DNA of 64,000 nt, from contig NZ_VLLI01000006.1 of NCBI RefSeq assembly GCF_007830615.1, positions 1 through 64,000 on the forward strand, in the 5' to 3' direction. Under the pieces are notes generated by a model, which was not told where the DNA came from, made no database searches, and worked only from the letters and a program-made list of their open reading frames with translations. Source of the DNA: Mucilaginibacter frigoritolerans (GTDB lineage Bacteria; Bacteroidota; Bacteroidia; Sphingobacteriales; Sphingobacteriaceae). Shown in pieces: positions 25,641-34,572 of this stretch; position 1 is the first letter of the stretch; each line of letters starts with the position of its first letter. The translations under genes and the position numbers were made by a program.

Positions 25641-25708
25641 ACCAACATTTGGAAACATTAGAAACACTTGTTTCTAATGTTTCTAAATGTTTCTAGTGTT
25701 ACTATTTA
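25641..25708. repeat. AACA/TGTT hairpin element 6
   Basis: A perfect 14-bp stem, AAACATTAGAAACA (25653-25666) with TGTTTCTAATGTTT (25669-25682), has only a 2-nt loop and extends with one mismatch to about 23 bp (25644-25691). It is the most regular member of the family and may be the youngest copy. Confidence 0.88.
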
Positions 25709-25747
25709 AAAGTTTGTAATCCAGGCAACTCCGATGAACTCTCAACC

Positions 25748-25768
25748 ATGAACTATGAACCATCGACT
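25748..25768. repeat. Heptamer array B
   Basis: Three units: ATGAACT, ATGAACC, ATCGACT. Same family as the array at 22552, here just behind the oxidoreductase stop codon at 25779. Confidence 0.75.
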
Positions 25769-25778
25769 ACAAACCAAT

Positions 25779-26966
25779 CTACCCTATCTCCCTAACCGTA
25801 ACTTCCCCTGTAACCTTATGCTTCAATATCAGCTTATGCTCACCTGATGGCAAGATCTCCTTTTTTATGAGGTAATGGTCGTCATCGTATGATGCGGTTG
25901 CGGGGCCGTTATCTTCAGTGGTATTGCCTCGCCAGCCTTCAATCTGTACCGGTTCCCACCTGCCTGTTTTGGCCGATGCATAGGCGGCATCCAGTATGGC
26001 GTTTACTATGTAGCCATCATAAAAACTTTCCAGCGGTTCGGTTTTATTTTCAATGGAGTTAAACATATCGGTAAACATGTTGGTATAGCCCAGCTCGTGC
26101 ACCTCATCGCCCACCGGGAACAACCATCCGCTGCTACTTTCGGCCTTTTCGGCTACATAACCACCCTTGCCGGTGCTAAACATCTCGAAACCGGTACGTA
26201 AAAAGTTATTGAGCCAAATAGTTCCCTCGGTACCCATCACCTCGTCGCGCAGGTCCATCCCACCCCTAAAGCACCAGCTTACTTCAAACTGGCCCATGGC
26301 ACCGTTGGCGTACTTTATTAGTCCGATGGCGCTGTCTTCTGCCTGTATGGGATGTACCTGGGTAGCGGTCCAGCACATTACCTCCAGCGGCCTTATTTCT
26401 TTGCCTATAAAGTTACGGGCAATCTCCACGCAGTGGCAACCCAAATCGACCATGGCACCACCGCCCGATTGTTCGGCGTCCCAAAACCAATCGCTATGCG
26501 GCCCCGGATGCGCCTCGCGCGATTTGGCCCACAATACCTTACCAATACTGCCATCCCTTATGGCCTTTGCCGATTTAAGGAACTTAGGCGTATAGCACAA
26601 ATCTTCCAGGTAGCCGCCCATTATGCCTGCCTCTTCTACCATATCCAGCATGCGCTTGGCTTCGGCAGCATTACGGCCGAGGGGCTTGGTACACAACACA
26701 TGCTTTTTAGCTTTGGCACAGGCAGCAACGGCGGCTTCGTGCAGGTTGTTGGGCAGGGATATCACCACCAAATCAACATCCGGGCGACTTACCAGCAAAT
26801 CCATATCATCGGTATAAAAAGAAAGCTGGTAATCATCAGCAAACTTTTTGGCCTTATCCAAATTGCGCGAGTATACGCTGATCAGCTTATCCTTTGCACG
26901 CTGGGCTACCAGTGCATCTGCATAAAAGCGGGCTATAAAACCCGAACCTAACATGGCTACGTTCAT
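25779..26966 (-). CDS. Gfo/Idh/MocA family NAD(P)-dependent oxidoreductase
   Basis: The protein has 395 residues. The N-terminal Rossmann fold begins MNVAMLGSGFIARFYADAL. The family's catalytic motif appears as CTKPLG in place of the common EKP, keeping the Lys-Pro. The C-terminal Gfo/Idh/MocA domain spans about 130-340 (SGGGAMVDLGCHCVEIARNF contains the expected D..CH). Substrate is likely a sugar or inositol derivative, not decidable here. There is no signal peptide and no sugar operon nearby; the gene stands alone between repeat arrays B and C. Confidence 0.88.
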   Translation of the reverse strand: MNVAMLGSGFIARFYADALVAQRAKDKLISVYSRNLDKAKKFADDYQLSFYTDDMDLLVSRPDVDLVVISLPNNLHEAAVAACAKAKKHVLCTKPLGRNAAEAKRMLDMVEEAGIMGGYLEDLCYTPKFLKSAKAIRDGSIGKVLWAKSREAHPGPHSDWFWDAEQSGGGAMVDLGCHCVEIARNFIGKEIRPLEVMCWTATQVHPIQAEDSAIGLIKYANGAMGQFEVSWCFRGGMDLRDEVMGTEGTIWLNNFLRTGFEMFSTGKGGYVAEKAESSSGWLFPVGDEVHELGYTNMFTDMFNSIENKTEPLESFYDGYIVNAILDAAYASAKTGRWEPVQIEGWRGNTTEDNGPATASYDDDHYLIKKEILPSGEHKLILKHKVTGEVTVREIG

Positions 26967-26994
26967 AATTTTGTTTTTTTTAATTGGTAGTCGT

Positions 26995-27177
26995 TGTCCA
27001 TGGTCGATAGTCCATGGACCATGGTTGATTTTCTATTGTTATTGCTTTTTACTCTTTTTTAAACTATGCCTTTCTGGCTATGGACCATCGACTATGGACT
27101 CACTCTATCCACAAATATATTTTTTTCTATGGACTATGGACCATCGACTATGGACTACAATCTATGTACCATGGACT
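26995..27177. repeat. Heptamer arrays C, D and E with inverted orientation
   Basis: Array C (26995-27029) has five units in reverse orientation (TGTCCAT, GGTCGAT, AGTCCAT, GGACCAT, GGTTGAT). Array D (27080-27100) has three forward units, and array E (27129-27177) has six forward units with one disturbed heptamer. C can pair with D or E, so a large stem is possible. They fill most of the 327-bp gap between the oxidoreductase and the phosphopantetheinyl transferase; the remainder shows nothing beyond a possible weak promoter near 27280. Confidence 0.85.
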
Positions 27178-27293
27178 AATTTTTCAGTTAGTATTCGGTA
27201 ATAACTTAAGGTAATGGCTTATAATTGCTGAAAAGCGATACAAATTAAATTAATTTGATATAAGTTTGTCATCCTTTTTGCAATTTTACATTT

Positions 27294-27929
27294 ATGGCAA
27301 TAGCATACAGACAGCAGGTTGATGACGATACAGAATTTGCTATCTGGAAAATAGAAGAAGAGGCTGATGAACTCTATAATCAGCTGCAATTGGATGAGCA
27401 GGAAAAAGCTTATTATGAAAAACTGAAAATAGGCAAACGCAACCTGCACTGGTTAGGTACGCGGGTATTGCTCAGAAAAATGCTGCGCACCGATGAATAC
27501 ATTGACTGCAAGGTTGATGCCCATGGCAAACCCTACCTGGTAAACTTGCCCTACCATATTTCTTTAAGTCACTCTTTTGATTATGCTGCGGTAATGATCA
27601 GTACACAGCCCGTAGGGATAGATATTGAGCAGGTAAAAGAAAAGGTAGAGCGCATTGCCCACAAGTTTATGCGTAAGGAAGAACTGGACTTTTTAAATGA
27701 GCGCCAAAAAATAAACCAACTATACGTTTGTTGGTGCGTTAAAGAAGCTGTTTATAAATGCTATGGCCAAAAAGAAGTATCGTTTGTAAACAATATAATA
27801 CTGGAGCCTTTTGAGTTTGAGGGTCACGGGTTTGTAGATGCCCATCTTAAAAAAGGCGACGTGAACAAAAGCTATGAAGTTGGTTACCTGCAATATCACG
27901 ATTACATGATAGGTTACGTAAAAGGATAA
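27294..27929 (+). CDS. 4'-phosphopantetheinyl transferase superfamily protein
   Basis: The protein has 211 residues. It moves phosphopantetheine from CoA to carrier proteins. The Sfp-type motifs are visible: HISLSHSFDYAAVMIS, VGIDIEQV (metal-binding D and E), and WCVKEAVYKCYG (the WxxKEA box). The length fits the Sfp class rather than the shorter AcpS. lipB follows after 9 nt, so both enzymes that act on acyl carrier-type proteins are probably cotranscribed. Confidence 0.9.
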   Translation: MAIAYRQQVDDDTEFAIWKIEEEADELYNQLQLDEQEKAYYEKLKIGKRNLHWLGTRVLLRKMLRTDEYIDCKVDAHGKPYLVNLPYHISLSHSFDYAAVMISTQPVGIDIEQVKEKVERIAHKFMRKEELDFLNERQKINQLYVCWCVKEAVYKCYGQKEVSFVNNIILEPFEFEGHGFVDAHLKKGDVNKSYEVGYLQYHDYMIGYVKG

Positions 27930-27938
27930 TTTATTCTA

Positions 27939-28664
27939 ATGAAAAACAAACAGGTATTTTTTCAGGATTGGGGATTGATAGACTATAAAGAAGCCTGGGA
28001 TAAACAGGAAGCTCTTTTCGCCAATACCGTTAACTTAAAAATAGCGCAGCGCAACCGGCAGATAGCCTCGGAAGGCGATGAGCAAGAAGAAACCACGCCA
28101 ACGCCTAACTACCTTGTATTTTGTGAACATCCGCATGTATACACCTTAGGCAAAAGCGGCAAACCCGAACATTTATTGCTGGATGAAAAAGGACTGAAAG
28201 AAAAAAATGCAGTTTACTATCTGATCAATCGCGGTGGTGATATTACCTATCATGGACCGGGACAAATAGTATCCTACCCTATCCTTGATCTGGATAACTT
28301 CTTTACCGACATCCACCTATACCTGCGCACGCTGGAAGAAGCCGTTATATTAACACTTGCCGATTATGGTTTACAGGCGGGCCGCTATCCCGGCTATACC
28401 GGTGTTTGGTTTGATGCCGATAATGAAAATGCCCGTAAAATTTGTGCCCTGGGGGTTAGGTGCAGTCGTTGGGTTACTATGCACGGCCTGGCATTTAATA
28501 TCAATACCAATCTGGATTATTTTAAAAACATAGTTCCCTGCGGTATTGATGATAAGGCAGTAACCTCTATGCAACAAGAGTTGGGTCACGTGGTAGATAT
28601 TAATGAAGTAAAAAAAATCCTTAAACAGCATATTTCCGTATTATTCAATATGGAGATATTATGA
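27939..28664 (+). CDS. lipB: Octanoyltransferase LipB
   Basis: The protein has 241 residues. It transfers octanoyl groups from acyl carrier protein to lipoyl domains, the first step of lipoate synthesis. Motifs are RGGDITYHGPGQIVSYPILD, GVRCSRWVTMHGLAFNINT, and IVPCGI with the catalytic Cys; the Lys of the pair lies in DDKAVTS. An insertion of charged residues near 40-55 (EGDEQEETTP) is longer than in most enzymes. The stop overlaps the next start by 4 nt. Confidence 0.94.
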   Translation: MKNKQVFFQDWGLIDYKEAWDKQEALFANTVNLKIAQRNRQIASEGDEQEETTPTPNYLVFCEHPHVYTLGKSGKPEHLLLDEKGLKEKNAVYYLINRGGDITYHGPGQIVSYPILDLDNFFTDIHLYLRTLEEAVILTLADYGLQAGRYPGYTGVWFDADNENARKICALGVRCSRWVTMHGLAFNINTNLDYFKNIVPCGIDDKAVTSMQQELGHVVDINEVKKILKQHISVLFNMEIL

Positions 28665-29389
28665 AAGCATTACAGATTATATTATTATCATTAACCACAT
28701 TATCCGGCTGCGCCAAAAAACAAAACACTTTGCCAACGGCAACAACCGATACGCCATCTACCCAAAAAAGCATGACCACCACCGATACGCTTAATTACCT
28801 TGCCCTTGGCGATTCATACACCATTGGCGAGGCAGTACCCCAACCGCAATCGTTCCCATATCAGCTATACAGTGCCTTAAACGGACAAGGGTTAAGCGTA
28901 ACCCCGCCAACCATTATTGCCACCACCGGCTGGACCACCGACGATTTAATAAGCGCTATTGCACGAAGCGGCCTTAACGGAAAGAAATATGCCTTTGTAA
29001 CGCTGCTGATTGGGGTAAATGACCAGTATCAGTATTTAAGTCAGGATAATTACAAAGTAAAATTTGCAGAGGTACTAAATACGGCTATCAGTTTTGCGCA
29101 TGGTGATATCAGCCGTGTATTTGTATTATCGATACCTGATTATGGGGTAACACCATTTGCAGGAGGTGAGGATGCGGTGATAGGCCCTGAAATTGATCAG
29201 TTTAATGCCATTAATAAGGCTATCAGCATGCAAGCAGGAGTACATTATGTAGATATCACCCCAATTTCAAGAGAAGCCGCCAAAGATCCAAGCTTAATAG
29301 CCCCTGACGGGCTGCACCCATCAGGTAAAATGTACCAGCTATGGGTTAGCTTATTAACGCCTTTGGTAGAGGCGAGGTTGAAGAGATAG
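28661..29389 (+). CDS. SGNH/GDSL hydrolase lipoprotein
   Basis: The protein has 242 residues with lipobox LSGC (Cys 17), then a Thr/Ser-rich linker to about 42. The SGNH blocks are LALGDSYTIG (nucleophile Ser), the Gly in the TTGWTTDDL part, LIGVNDQ (Asn) and DGLHPSG (Asp and His). A complete catalytic set suggests an esterase, lipase or deacetylase on the cell envelope; substrate unknown. ATG overlaps the lipB stop (ATGA). Confidence 0.88.
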   Translation: MKALQIILLSLTTLSGCAKKQNTLPTATTDTPSTQKSMTTTDTLNYLALGDSYTIGEAVPQPQSFPYQLYSALNGQGLSVTPPTIIATTGWTTDDLISAIARSGLNGKKYAFVTLLIGVNDQYQYLSQDNYKVKFAEVLNTAISFAHGDISRVFVLSIPDYGVTPFAGGEDAVIGPEIDQFNAINKAISMQAGVHYVDITPISREAAKDPSLIAPDGLHPSGKMYQLWVSLLTPLVEARLKR

Positions 29390-29446
29390 GGTGAGCGCAG
29401 AGGCTTCCCTTAATACCTGATTGCGCTCGCTTTCCAATTTCTCCCA

Positions 29447-29545
29447 TTTGTCATGTTGAACGTAGTGAAACATCTTCTTCAGCTGACAAGTCTGCTGCCT
29501 CCTTACCGCGCGAAGAAGATCCTTCACTACGTTCAGGATGACAAG
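29447..29545. repeat. Long palindromic intergenic element, copy 2
   Basis: The arms begin TTTGTCATGTTGAACGTAGT and end CTACGTTCAGGATGACAA, with the same core as the copy at 25401 (GTCTGCTGC and GCGCGAAGAAGAT). It fills the 194-bp space between convergent genes. The two arms correspond over about 34 bp with few mismatches, so a cruciform or RNA hairpin is possible. Confidence 0.88.
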
Positions 29546-29583
29546 GTGTAGATCTTGCGGCAACGAAAACCACATCATCCCCA

Positions 29584-31011
29584 CTAACACTCCGGCAAAC
29601 TCAGCGGGATATTAATAGCCAATCCACCATCAGAAGTTTCTTTGTATTTGGAGTTCATATCCAAAGCGGTTTGCCACATGGTTCTAACAACTGCATCGAG
29701 GCTTACTTTGGCATTATCCGGATTGGTTTGCAGCGCCAGTTGCGATGCGGTGATGGCTTTTATGGCCCCCATGGTATTACGCTCAATACAAGGCACCTGC
29801 ACAAGTCCGCCAATGGGATCACAGGTTAAACCCAGGTGATGTTCCATAGCAATTTCGGCAGCCATTAACACCTGTCGCTGGGTACCGCCCAGGCACTCGG
29901 TAAGCGCAGCAGCAGCCATTGCTGATGACACGCCTATTTCGGCCTGGCAACCACCCATAGCAGCCGATATGGTAGCCCCTTTTTTAAATATGCTGCCAAT
30001 TTCTGAAGCAGTAAGCAGGAACTGGATGATGCGCTTATCCGAATAGCCATCACAAAAAACCAGGTAGTATTGCAACACAGCTGGTATTACTCCCGCAGCT
30101 CCATTGGTTGGTGCAGTAACTACCCTGCCAAATGAAGCATTCTCTTCATTAACCGCCAGTGCGAAACAACTTACCCAATCTAAAGTATTCTGAAAGCTAT
30201 TACCTGTATTACGGATAGCAGCCACCCACTCTTCAAAGTTATTATAAGGCTGACCTTTAATTAGCCGCTTATTTTGTGCAGCAGCTCTTCGGGCTACGTT
30301 AAGCCCTCCGGGCAATACACCGCTGGTATGGCATCCACGATAAATACAATCCCTAAGTGCTTTAAAGATGTTTAATACGCCGGTTAACGTTTCCTGTTCA
30401 CTACGCCAGGCCAGCTCATTTTCCATCACCACTTCTGATATCTTGAGGCCGGTTTTTATGCACCAATGCAACAGGTTGTTGGCCGTATCAATAGGGAAAG
30501 GAAGATCCACTTCTGCTTTTTGAGCACCATCACTGCCTTCTTTTACTACAAAGCCACCGCCTATTGAATAATAGGTTTCGGAAATAGCTGTACCATTACT
30601 TAAAAAAGCCTGAAAACTAACTGCATTGGGGTGATAGGGTAAGCTCTCATTAAAAAGGAACAACAAATCATCATTCACAAAAAAGCTAATCTCTTGCTTG
30701 CTGTTTAATATCAATTTGTTTGATGATCTGATATGCTCGGTTTTGGGTCCTACCTGGTCAACCTCGAAGGTTACCGGGTCATCGCCGCTTAGTCCAAGTA
30801 AAATGGCAATATCAGTACCGTGTCCTTTACCTGTTTTGGCAAGGGAACCGTACAACAATACCTTCAACTCTACTACTAATGGTAACACATCTTTGTGTTC
30901 GAGCGATTGCACAAATTGCTGCGCCGCACGCCATGGACCTAAAGTATGCGAGCTAGACGGGCCTATGCCTATCTTAAACATATCAAAAACCGAAATTTGT
31001 TCCTTTTGCAT
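29584..31011 (-). CDS. sdaA: L-serine ammonia-lyase (iron-sulfur, single chain)
   Basis: The protein has 475 residues from ATG 31011. It deaminates L-serine to pyruvate in the cytosol. The beta-type N-terminal half starts with [20 protein letters not shown]; the alpha half holds [32 protein letters not shown] and [16 protein letters not shown], with the cysteines for the [4Fe-4S] cluster. Both halves are fused as in the E. coli SdaA type. A TTG at 31038 is rejected because a -7 box, TAATTTTG, covers that part and ends 5 nt before ATG 31011. Confidence 0.94.
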   Translation of the reverse strand: MQKEQISVFDMFKIGIGPSSSHTLGPWRAAQQFVQSLEHKDVLPLVVELKVLLYGSLAKTGKGHGTDIAILLGLSGDDPVTFEVDQVGPKTEHIRSSNKLILNSKQEISFFVNDDLLFLFNESLPYHPNAVSFQAFLSNGTAISETYYSIGGGFVVKEGSDGAQKAEVDLPFPIDTANNLLHWCIKTGLKISEVVMENELAWRSEQETLTGVLNIFKALRDCIYRGCHTSGVLPGGLNVARRAAAQNKRLIKGQPYNNFEEWVAAIRNTGNSFQNTLDWVSCFALAVNEENASFGRVVTAPTNGAAGVIPAVLQYYLVFCDGYSDKRIIQFLLTASEIGSIFKKGATISAAMGGCQAEIGVSSAMAAAALTECLGGTQRQVLMAAEIAMEHHLGLTCDPIGGLVQVPCIERNTMGAIKAITASQLALQTNPDNAKVSLDAVVRTMWQTALDMNSKYKETSDGGLAINIPLSLPEC

Positions 31012-31016
31012 CGGGG

Positions 31017-31024
31017 CAAAATTA
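31017..31024 (-). promoter_or_regulatory. sdaA promoter -7 box
   Basis: TAATTTTG on the minus strand is an exact TAnnTTTG match and is 5 nt before the sdaA ATG; no clear -33 box is seen. It predicts a transcript with little or no leader. Confidence 0.6.
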
Positions 31025-31132
31025 CAACAATAAGCCAATTCCTTATTTTTAAATAAATTTTCGGCTTTATTATATTTTATTTACTTTCCCAATATATTAC
31101 TAAACAATCACTTAAACTAAAACCATTAATCA

Positions 31133-31570
31133 ATGCAAAATTATGATCCAAATTCGGTCGGAGCGACCGCCGGTGTATTAGCCCTTATTGGCGTTTTAAT
31201 TATCCCTATCATTATTGTCTCTTTAATTTCCATAATTGGACAATGGAAAGTTTATACTAAAGCAGGTAAACCAGGATGGGCATGCATAGTTCCTATCTAC
31301 AATTTAATTGTTTTGTTAGAGATTGTAGGAAAACCAATATGGTGGATATTCCTATTCCTAATTCCATGTGTAAATATTATATTTATAATATGGACCATAA
31401 ACCTGTTGAGCAAAAGCTTTGGACAAAGCGAAGGTTTTACTGTTGGTCTGTTACTTTTAGGATTTATTTTCTGGCCGATTTTAGGCTTTGGCAATTATCA
31501 ATACCTGGGGCCTGCTGCTGCTGAAGCCGGAGGTATAAAACCTCGGGATTATCAGGATCCGCTGGTTTAA
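31133..31570 (+). CDS. DUF5684 domain membrane protein
   Basis: The protein has 145 residues and about four hydrophobic segments. The family pattern is WKVYTKAGKPGWACIVPIYN, then LEIVGKPIWWIFLFLIP, then the Gly-rich segment ending in GNYQYLGP. Proteins of this family are small integral membrane proteins of unknown role. A DUF2752 gene follows after 10 nt. Confidence 0.8.
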   Translation: MQNYDPNSVGATAGVLALIGVLIIPIIIVSLISIIGQWKVYTKAGKPGWACIVPIYNLIVLLEIVGKPIWWIFLFLIPCVNIIFIIWTINLLSKSFGQSEGFTVGLLLLGFIFWPILGFGNYQYLGPAAAEAGGIKPRDYQDPLV

Positions 31571-31580
31571 AAGATAATCA

Positions 31581-31937
31581 ATGGTATTATTTCAAAATAT
31601 GATTTGCAGCCAGCTAGTTTTTATTAACTGGCTGCAAAATCATTTAATACGTTGCCCCTTTAAATATTTAACCGGGATTGATTGCCCAGGCTGCGGATTT
31701 CAACGCTCAGTTTTAGCACTAATACAAGGAGATTTCAATAAGAGTTTCGGATTATATCCTGCAACTATACCCTTGCTCCTTTTTTTCATTTATGGACTAG
31801 CAGATAAATTCTTTAAGCTTGATAACTCAAAAAATCAACTAAAGAAAGCCTTGTTTATTATAGTCGGCTCAATTGTATTAATAAGCTATACCGTTAAACT
31901 TTTAGGCTATTATCAACATTACAAAGCATCAGCCTGA
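31581..31937 (+). CDS. DUF2752 domain membrane protein
   Basis: The protein has 118 residues. The family motif CPGCGFQRS (near 35-43) is intact, followed by GDFNKSFGLYPATI and two membrane helices. The two Cys of C-x2-C could bind metal or form a thiol pair; the role is unknown. It probably shares a message with the DUF5684 gene. Its last 19 bp overlap the end of the convergent RDD gene. Confidence 0.82.
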   Translation: MVLFQNMICSQLVFINWLQNHLIRCPFKYLTGIDCPGCGFQRSVLALIQGDFNKSFGLYPATIPLLLFFIYGLADKFFKLDNSKNQLKKALFIIVGSIVLISYTVKLLGYYQHYKASA

Positions 31938-32644
31938 GCCGTTACATGGCTATAATCTTTGAGTATAGTTTGTAAAAACTGCATACTATTCATTTCCGGG
32001 GGTAAACTTATTTGTAAATGCCTCCTTATTTTATCGGCCATGTGGTAAACCACCTGTGTATTTCCCGTTTTAAGATAAGTTTGAATAACTTCATGAATTA
32101 AACCGATATCGCTATCAGACAACTGGCTAACCTGGGTAAATACAACGGTATAAGTATCATCAAAATGATTAAAAACAACTTTATCTCTTTTTGTACGCGG
32201 CACAGTTCGCACAACTGCAGTACCTGCTACCAGGTCGCCAACCCTTTGCCCCTTGTCGGTTAAAGCGATGGTAAGCACGCCACACACCCACCAGCTCAAC
32301 GAAAAATCAACCATGCGGAACAGCCATCTTAACAAATACTGACTAAATTTTGCGCGGTTGCCATCTAAACTGATTACTTTTATTTTCATCACGTACTTTC
32401 CGGCGGTTTGTCCATTAAAAAAAGTTTCGCACAACAAATCGTAAAAAAGCAATAATAAACCAATTGCTATAAAAAAATATTTTACCGATTGGCCCAAAAC
32501 GGAGCTCAAGGCAATGCCTCCGATAATCATAAGGGCTGCAAAGAAGCCTGCATCTATTAAATATGCCAGTATTCTTTCTCCAAGGCCACCTACTTCATAA
32601 TCTATATCGATATTCTGGGTGGTATGTACGGTAATTGTTTCCAT
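31919..32644 (-). CDS. RDD family membrane protein
   Basis: The protein has 241 residues from ATG 32644; a TTG three codons earlier lies in the promoter box. RDD-domain features are DYEVGGLGERILAYLIDAGF (Arg and Asp of the family), FNGQTAGKYVMKIKV, and GDLVAGTAVVRT, with three or four membrane helices. The C-terminal 80 residues are soluble. It is divergent from the SpoIIM gene, a pairing that is stable in Bacteroidetes and associated with the MoxR/DUF58 cluster downstream. Confidence 0.88.
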   Translation of the reverse strand: METITVHTTQNIDIDYEVGGLGERILAYLIDAGFFAALMIIGGIALSSVLGQSVKYFFIAIGLLLLFYDLLCETFFNGQTAGKYVMKIKVISLDGNRAKFSQYLLRWLFRMVDFSLSWWVCGVLTIALTDKGQRVGDLVAGTAVVRTVPRTKRDKVVFNHFDDTYTVVFTQVSQLSDSDIGLIHEVIQTYLKTGNTQVVYHMADKIRRHLQISLPPEMNSMQFLQTILKDYSHVTAQADAL

Positions 32645-32650
32645 TTTTAA

Positions 32651-32658
32651 CAAATATA
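32651..32658 (-). promoter_or_regulatory. RDD gene promoter -7 box
   Basis: TATATTTG (minus strand) fits TAnnTTTG and ends 6 nt before ATG 32644. No convincing -33 box. Confidence 0.55.
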
Positions 32659-32728
32659 AAATTGTTATTGAAATTTATAATTGCAGTTTAAAGTTTTGTG
32701 ATTATTTTAAACAAAAATTTAAACTATA

Positions 32729-33706
32729 ATGCGCGAAGCCCTTTTTGTAAAACAAAATACGCAAAAGTGGAAAGATTACGAGAACTCAAAGGATTTAAGT
32801 CCTGATGAATTGGCCGAATCGTTTATCAGCATTACCGATGATCTGGCGTATGCCAAAACATTCTATCCCAAATCAAATACAACTAAATATCTGAACGGAC
32901 TCGCAGCCACCTTTCATCAGTCTATCTATAAAAACAAGAAAGAGAAAACAAACCGCTTTATAACTTTCTGGAGTTTTGAGTTACCACTGGTTTTTTATAA
33001 ACACAGAAAGCCGTTGCTTTATTCGTTCTTGTTTTTTGCAGTGTTTAGCTTAATGGGAGCGCTTTCGGCAAAATATGATAATACTTTTATCAGGCTAATT
33101 CTGGGCGACGATTATGTGAATATGACCAACGCTAATATCGCCAAGGGCGATCCGTTTGGTGTTTATAAACAAGGAAATTCCTTTTTAATGTTCAGCCAGA
33201 TAGCGTTTAACAACATAGCTGTAGAATTAACTACCTTTATAATGGGCATATTTCTATCTGTTGGCACAATATACCAGCTTATGAATAATGGCATTATGCT
33301 GGGTTCTTTTGAATATTATCTGTATAGCAAGGGTATTAGCGCCCAACTGATGTTAACGGTATGGATTCACGGTACGCTTGAAATTTCGGCCATCATTATA
33401 GCCGGGGGTGCGGGGCTGGTACTGGGCAACAGCCTGTTGTTTCCAAAAACCTATAAACGCATAGATGCCGTAAAAATGGGCGCCAAAGACGGATTAAAAA
33501 TTGGAATTGGATTAATACCTATATTTTTAACTGCTGCTTTTTTTGAAGGTTTTGTTACCCGGCACACCGAAATGCCTTTATGGCTGAGTTTAACTATACT
33601 TATTTTGTCATTTACGTTCATTATCTGGTACGTAATTTTATACCCGGCAACCCTGAACCGAAAAATTAACAATAACACCACAACTATAAATGAAACAGCC
33701 TATTGA
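32729..33706 (+). CDS. Stage II sporulation protein M (SpoIIM) family membrane protein
   Basis: The protein has 325 residues: a soluble N-terminal part (1-95), then about five or six membrane helices. The SpoIIM pattern is MNNGIMLGSF and WIHGTLEISAIIIAGGAGL. The organism type does not sporulate; in Bacteroidetes this family belongs to the RDD-SpoIIM-DUF4129-DUF4350-MoxR-DUF58 set. It starts an uninterrupted plus-strand run to 38821, and its 3' end overlaps the next gene by 17 nt. Confidence 0.88.
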   Translation: MREALFVKQNTQKWKDYENSKDLSPDELAESFISITDDLAYAKTFYPKSNTTKYLNGLAATFHQSIYKNKKEKTNRFITFWSFELPLVFYKHRKPLLYSFLFFAVFSLMGALSAKYDNTFIRLILGDDYVNMTNANIAKGDPFGVYKQGNSFLMFSQIAFNNIAVELTTFIMGIFLSVGTIYQLMNNGIMLGSFEYYLYSKGISAQLMLTVWIHGTLEISAIIIAGGAGLVLGNSLLFPKTYKRIDAVKMGAKDGLKIGIGLIPIFLTAAFFEGFVTRHTEMPLWLSLTILILSFTFIIWYVILYPATLNRKINNNTTTINETAY

Positions 33707-34568
33707 GCTTAGAAAATTACGTGATTTTGGACAAACTGTAAACGATTCCTTTACCTTTTTTAAAGAAAACTTTAAACCGCTTGTAAGAATTTTATTGGCA
33801 ATATGCGGGTTATTTATTCTGATAGGTACCGTATCAACAGTATTCACCTACATGAACATCAGCAGTATGTTCAATTTCACCCCTGGTGATTATGAGTCGT
33901 CATCAAAACCTACGAGCTATATCATTGGCACAATTGCAAGTACCTTTATACTTATACTAACGCAGGCATTTATACATTTGGTTACCTTATGCTACATGTC
34001 TGTATACCTGCAAAAAAACAACACCATACCTACATTGGCCGAGGTTTGGGGATATTTCAGGTATTACTTTTTCAGGGTGCTGGGCAGTGGCATTGTTATG
34101 TTCTTCGTTATCTGCATCGGGTTTATGCTTTGCATTATTCCGGGTATTTACCTTACCGTACCTATGTACCTGGTTATTCCTATAATCGTTATTGAAAACG
34201 GGGCTTTTGGTTATGCGTTTAACAAAAGTTTCAAGCTCATCAAAAACAACTGGTGGACCGTCTTCGGGGTTATTTTCATCATGTCGCTGGTGGTTGGGGC
34301 AGCGAGTTCTATTGCCGCTATACCACTTACCCTGGTTTCGGTGGGAAGCAAATTTATTCCCATGAAAGCACTGTCCTTACCCATTATTATTTTTTTTAGT
34401 ATACTGCGCAATTTGTTAATACTCGCTTACACCTTGCCTGCCATTGCAGTTTGCTTATGTTATTTTAATTTGTCGGAAGATAAAGAGGGTACTGGCTTGC
34501 TCGACCGTATAGAAAAACTTGGCCAGCATAACAACCAGAATGACGGTTTGCCTTCCGAAGAATATTAA
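33690..34568 (+). CDS. Multi-spanning membrane protein of the MoxR/SpoIIM cluster
   Basis: The protein has 292 residues with about six hydrophobic segments (near 31-55, 80-105, 125-160, 180-205, 220-245). It contains the pair GIMLCIIPGIYL-like segment (GFMLCIIPGIYLTVPMYLV), known from membrane domains next to glycerophosphodiesterases and the DUF7847 type. The exact family is uncertain. It overlaps SpoIIM at the start and ends 4 nt before the DUF4129 gene, so it belongs to the operon. Confidence 0.75.
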   Translation: MKQPIELRKLRDFGQTVNDSFTFFKENFKPLVRILLAICGLFILIGTVSTVFTYMNISSMFNFTPGDYESSSKPTSYIIGTIASTFILILTQAFIHLVTLCYMSVYLQKNNTIPTLAEVWGYFRYYFFRVLGSGIVMFFVICIGFMLCIIPGIYLTVPMYLVIPIIVIENGAFGYAFNKSFKLIKNNWWTVFGVIFIMSLVVGAASSIAAIPLTLVSVGSKFIPMKALSLPIIIFFSILRNLLILAYTLPAIAVCLCYFNLSEDKEGTGLLDRIEKLGQHNNQNDGLPSEEY

Positions 34569-34572
34569 TCAT

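Noticed and set aside
23298..25708. CRISPR array
   Set aside because: Repeats are hairpins of varied sequence, with no constant repeat/spacer rhythm, and no cas genes nearby.
26352..26951. 199-codon frame antisense to the Gfo/Idh/MocA gene
   Set aside because: The sense strand has a complete family protein; the antisense text shows no domain.
22540..27290. Insertion sequence or integrated element
   Set aside because: The segment is repeat-rich and accessory in gene content, but no transposase, integrase, tRNA target or matching end repeats can be seen.
29354..29590. 78-codon frame on the minus strand
   Set aside because: It is a translation of the second copy of the palindromic element.
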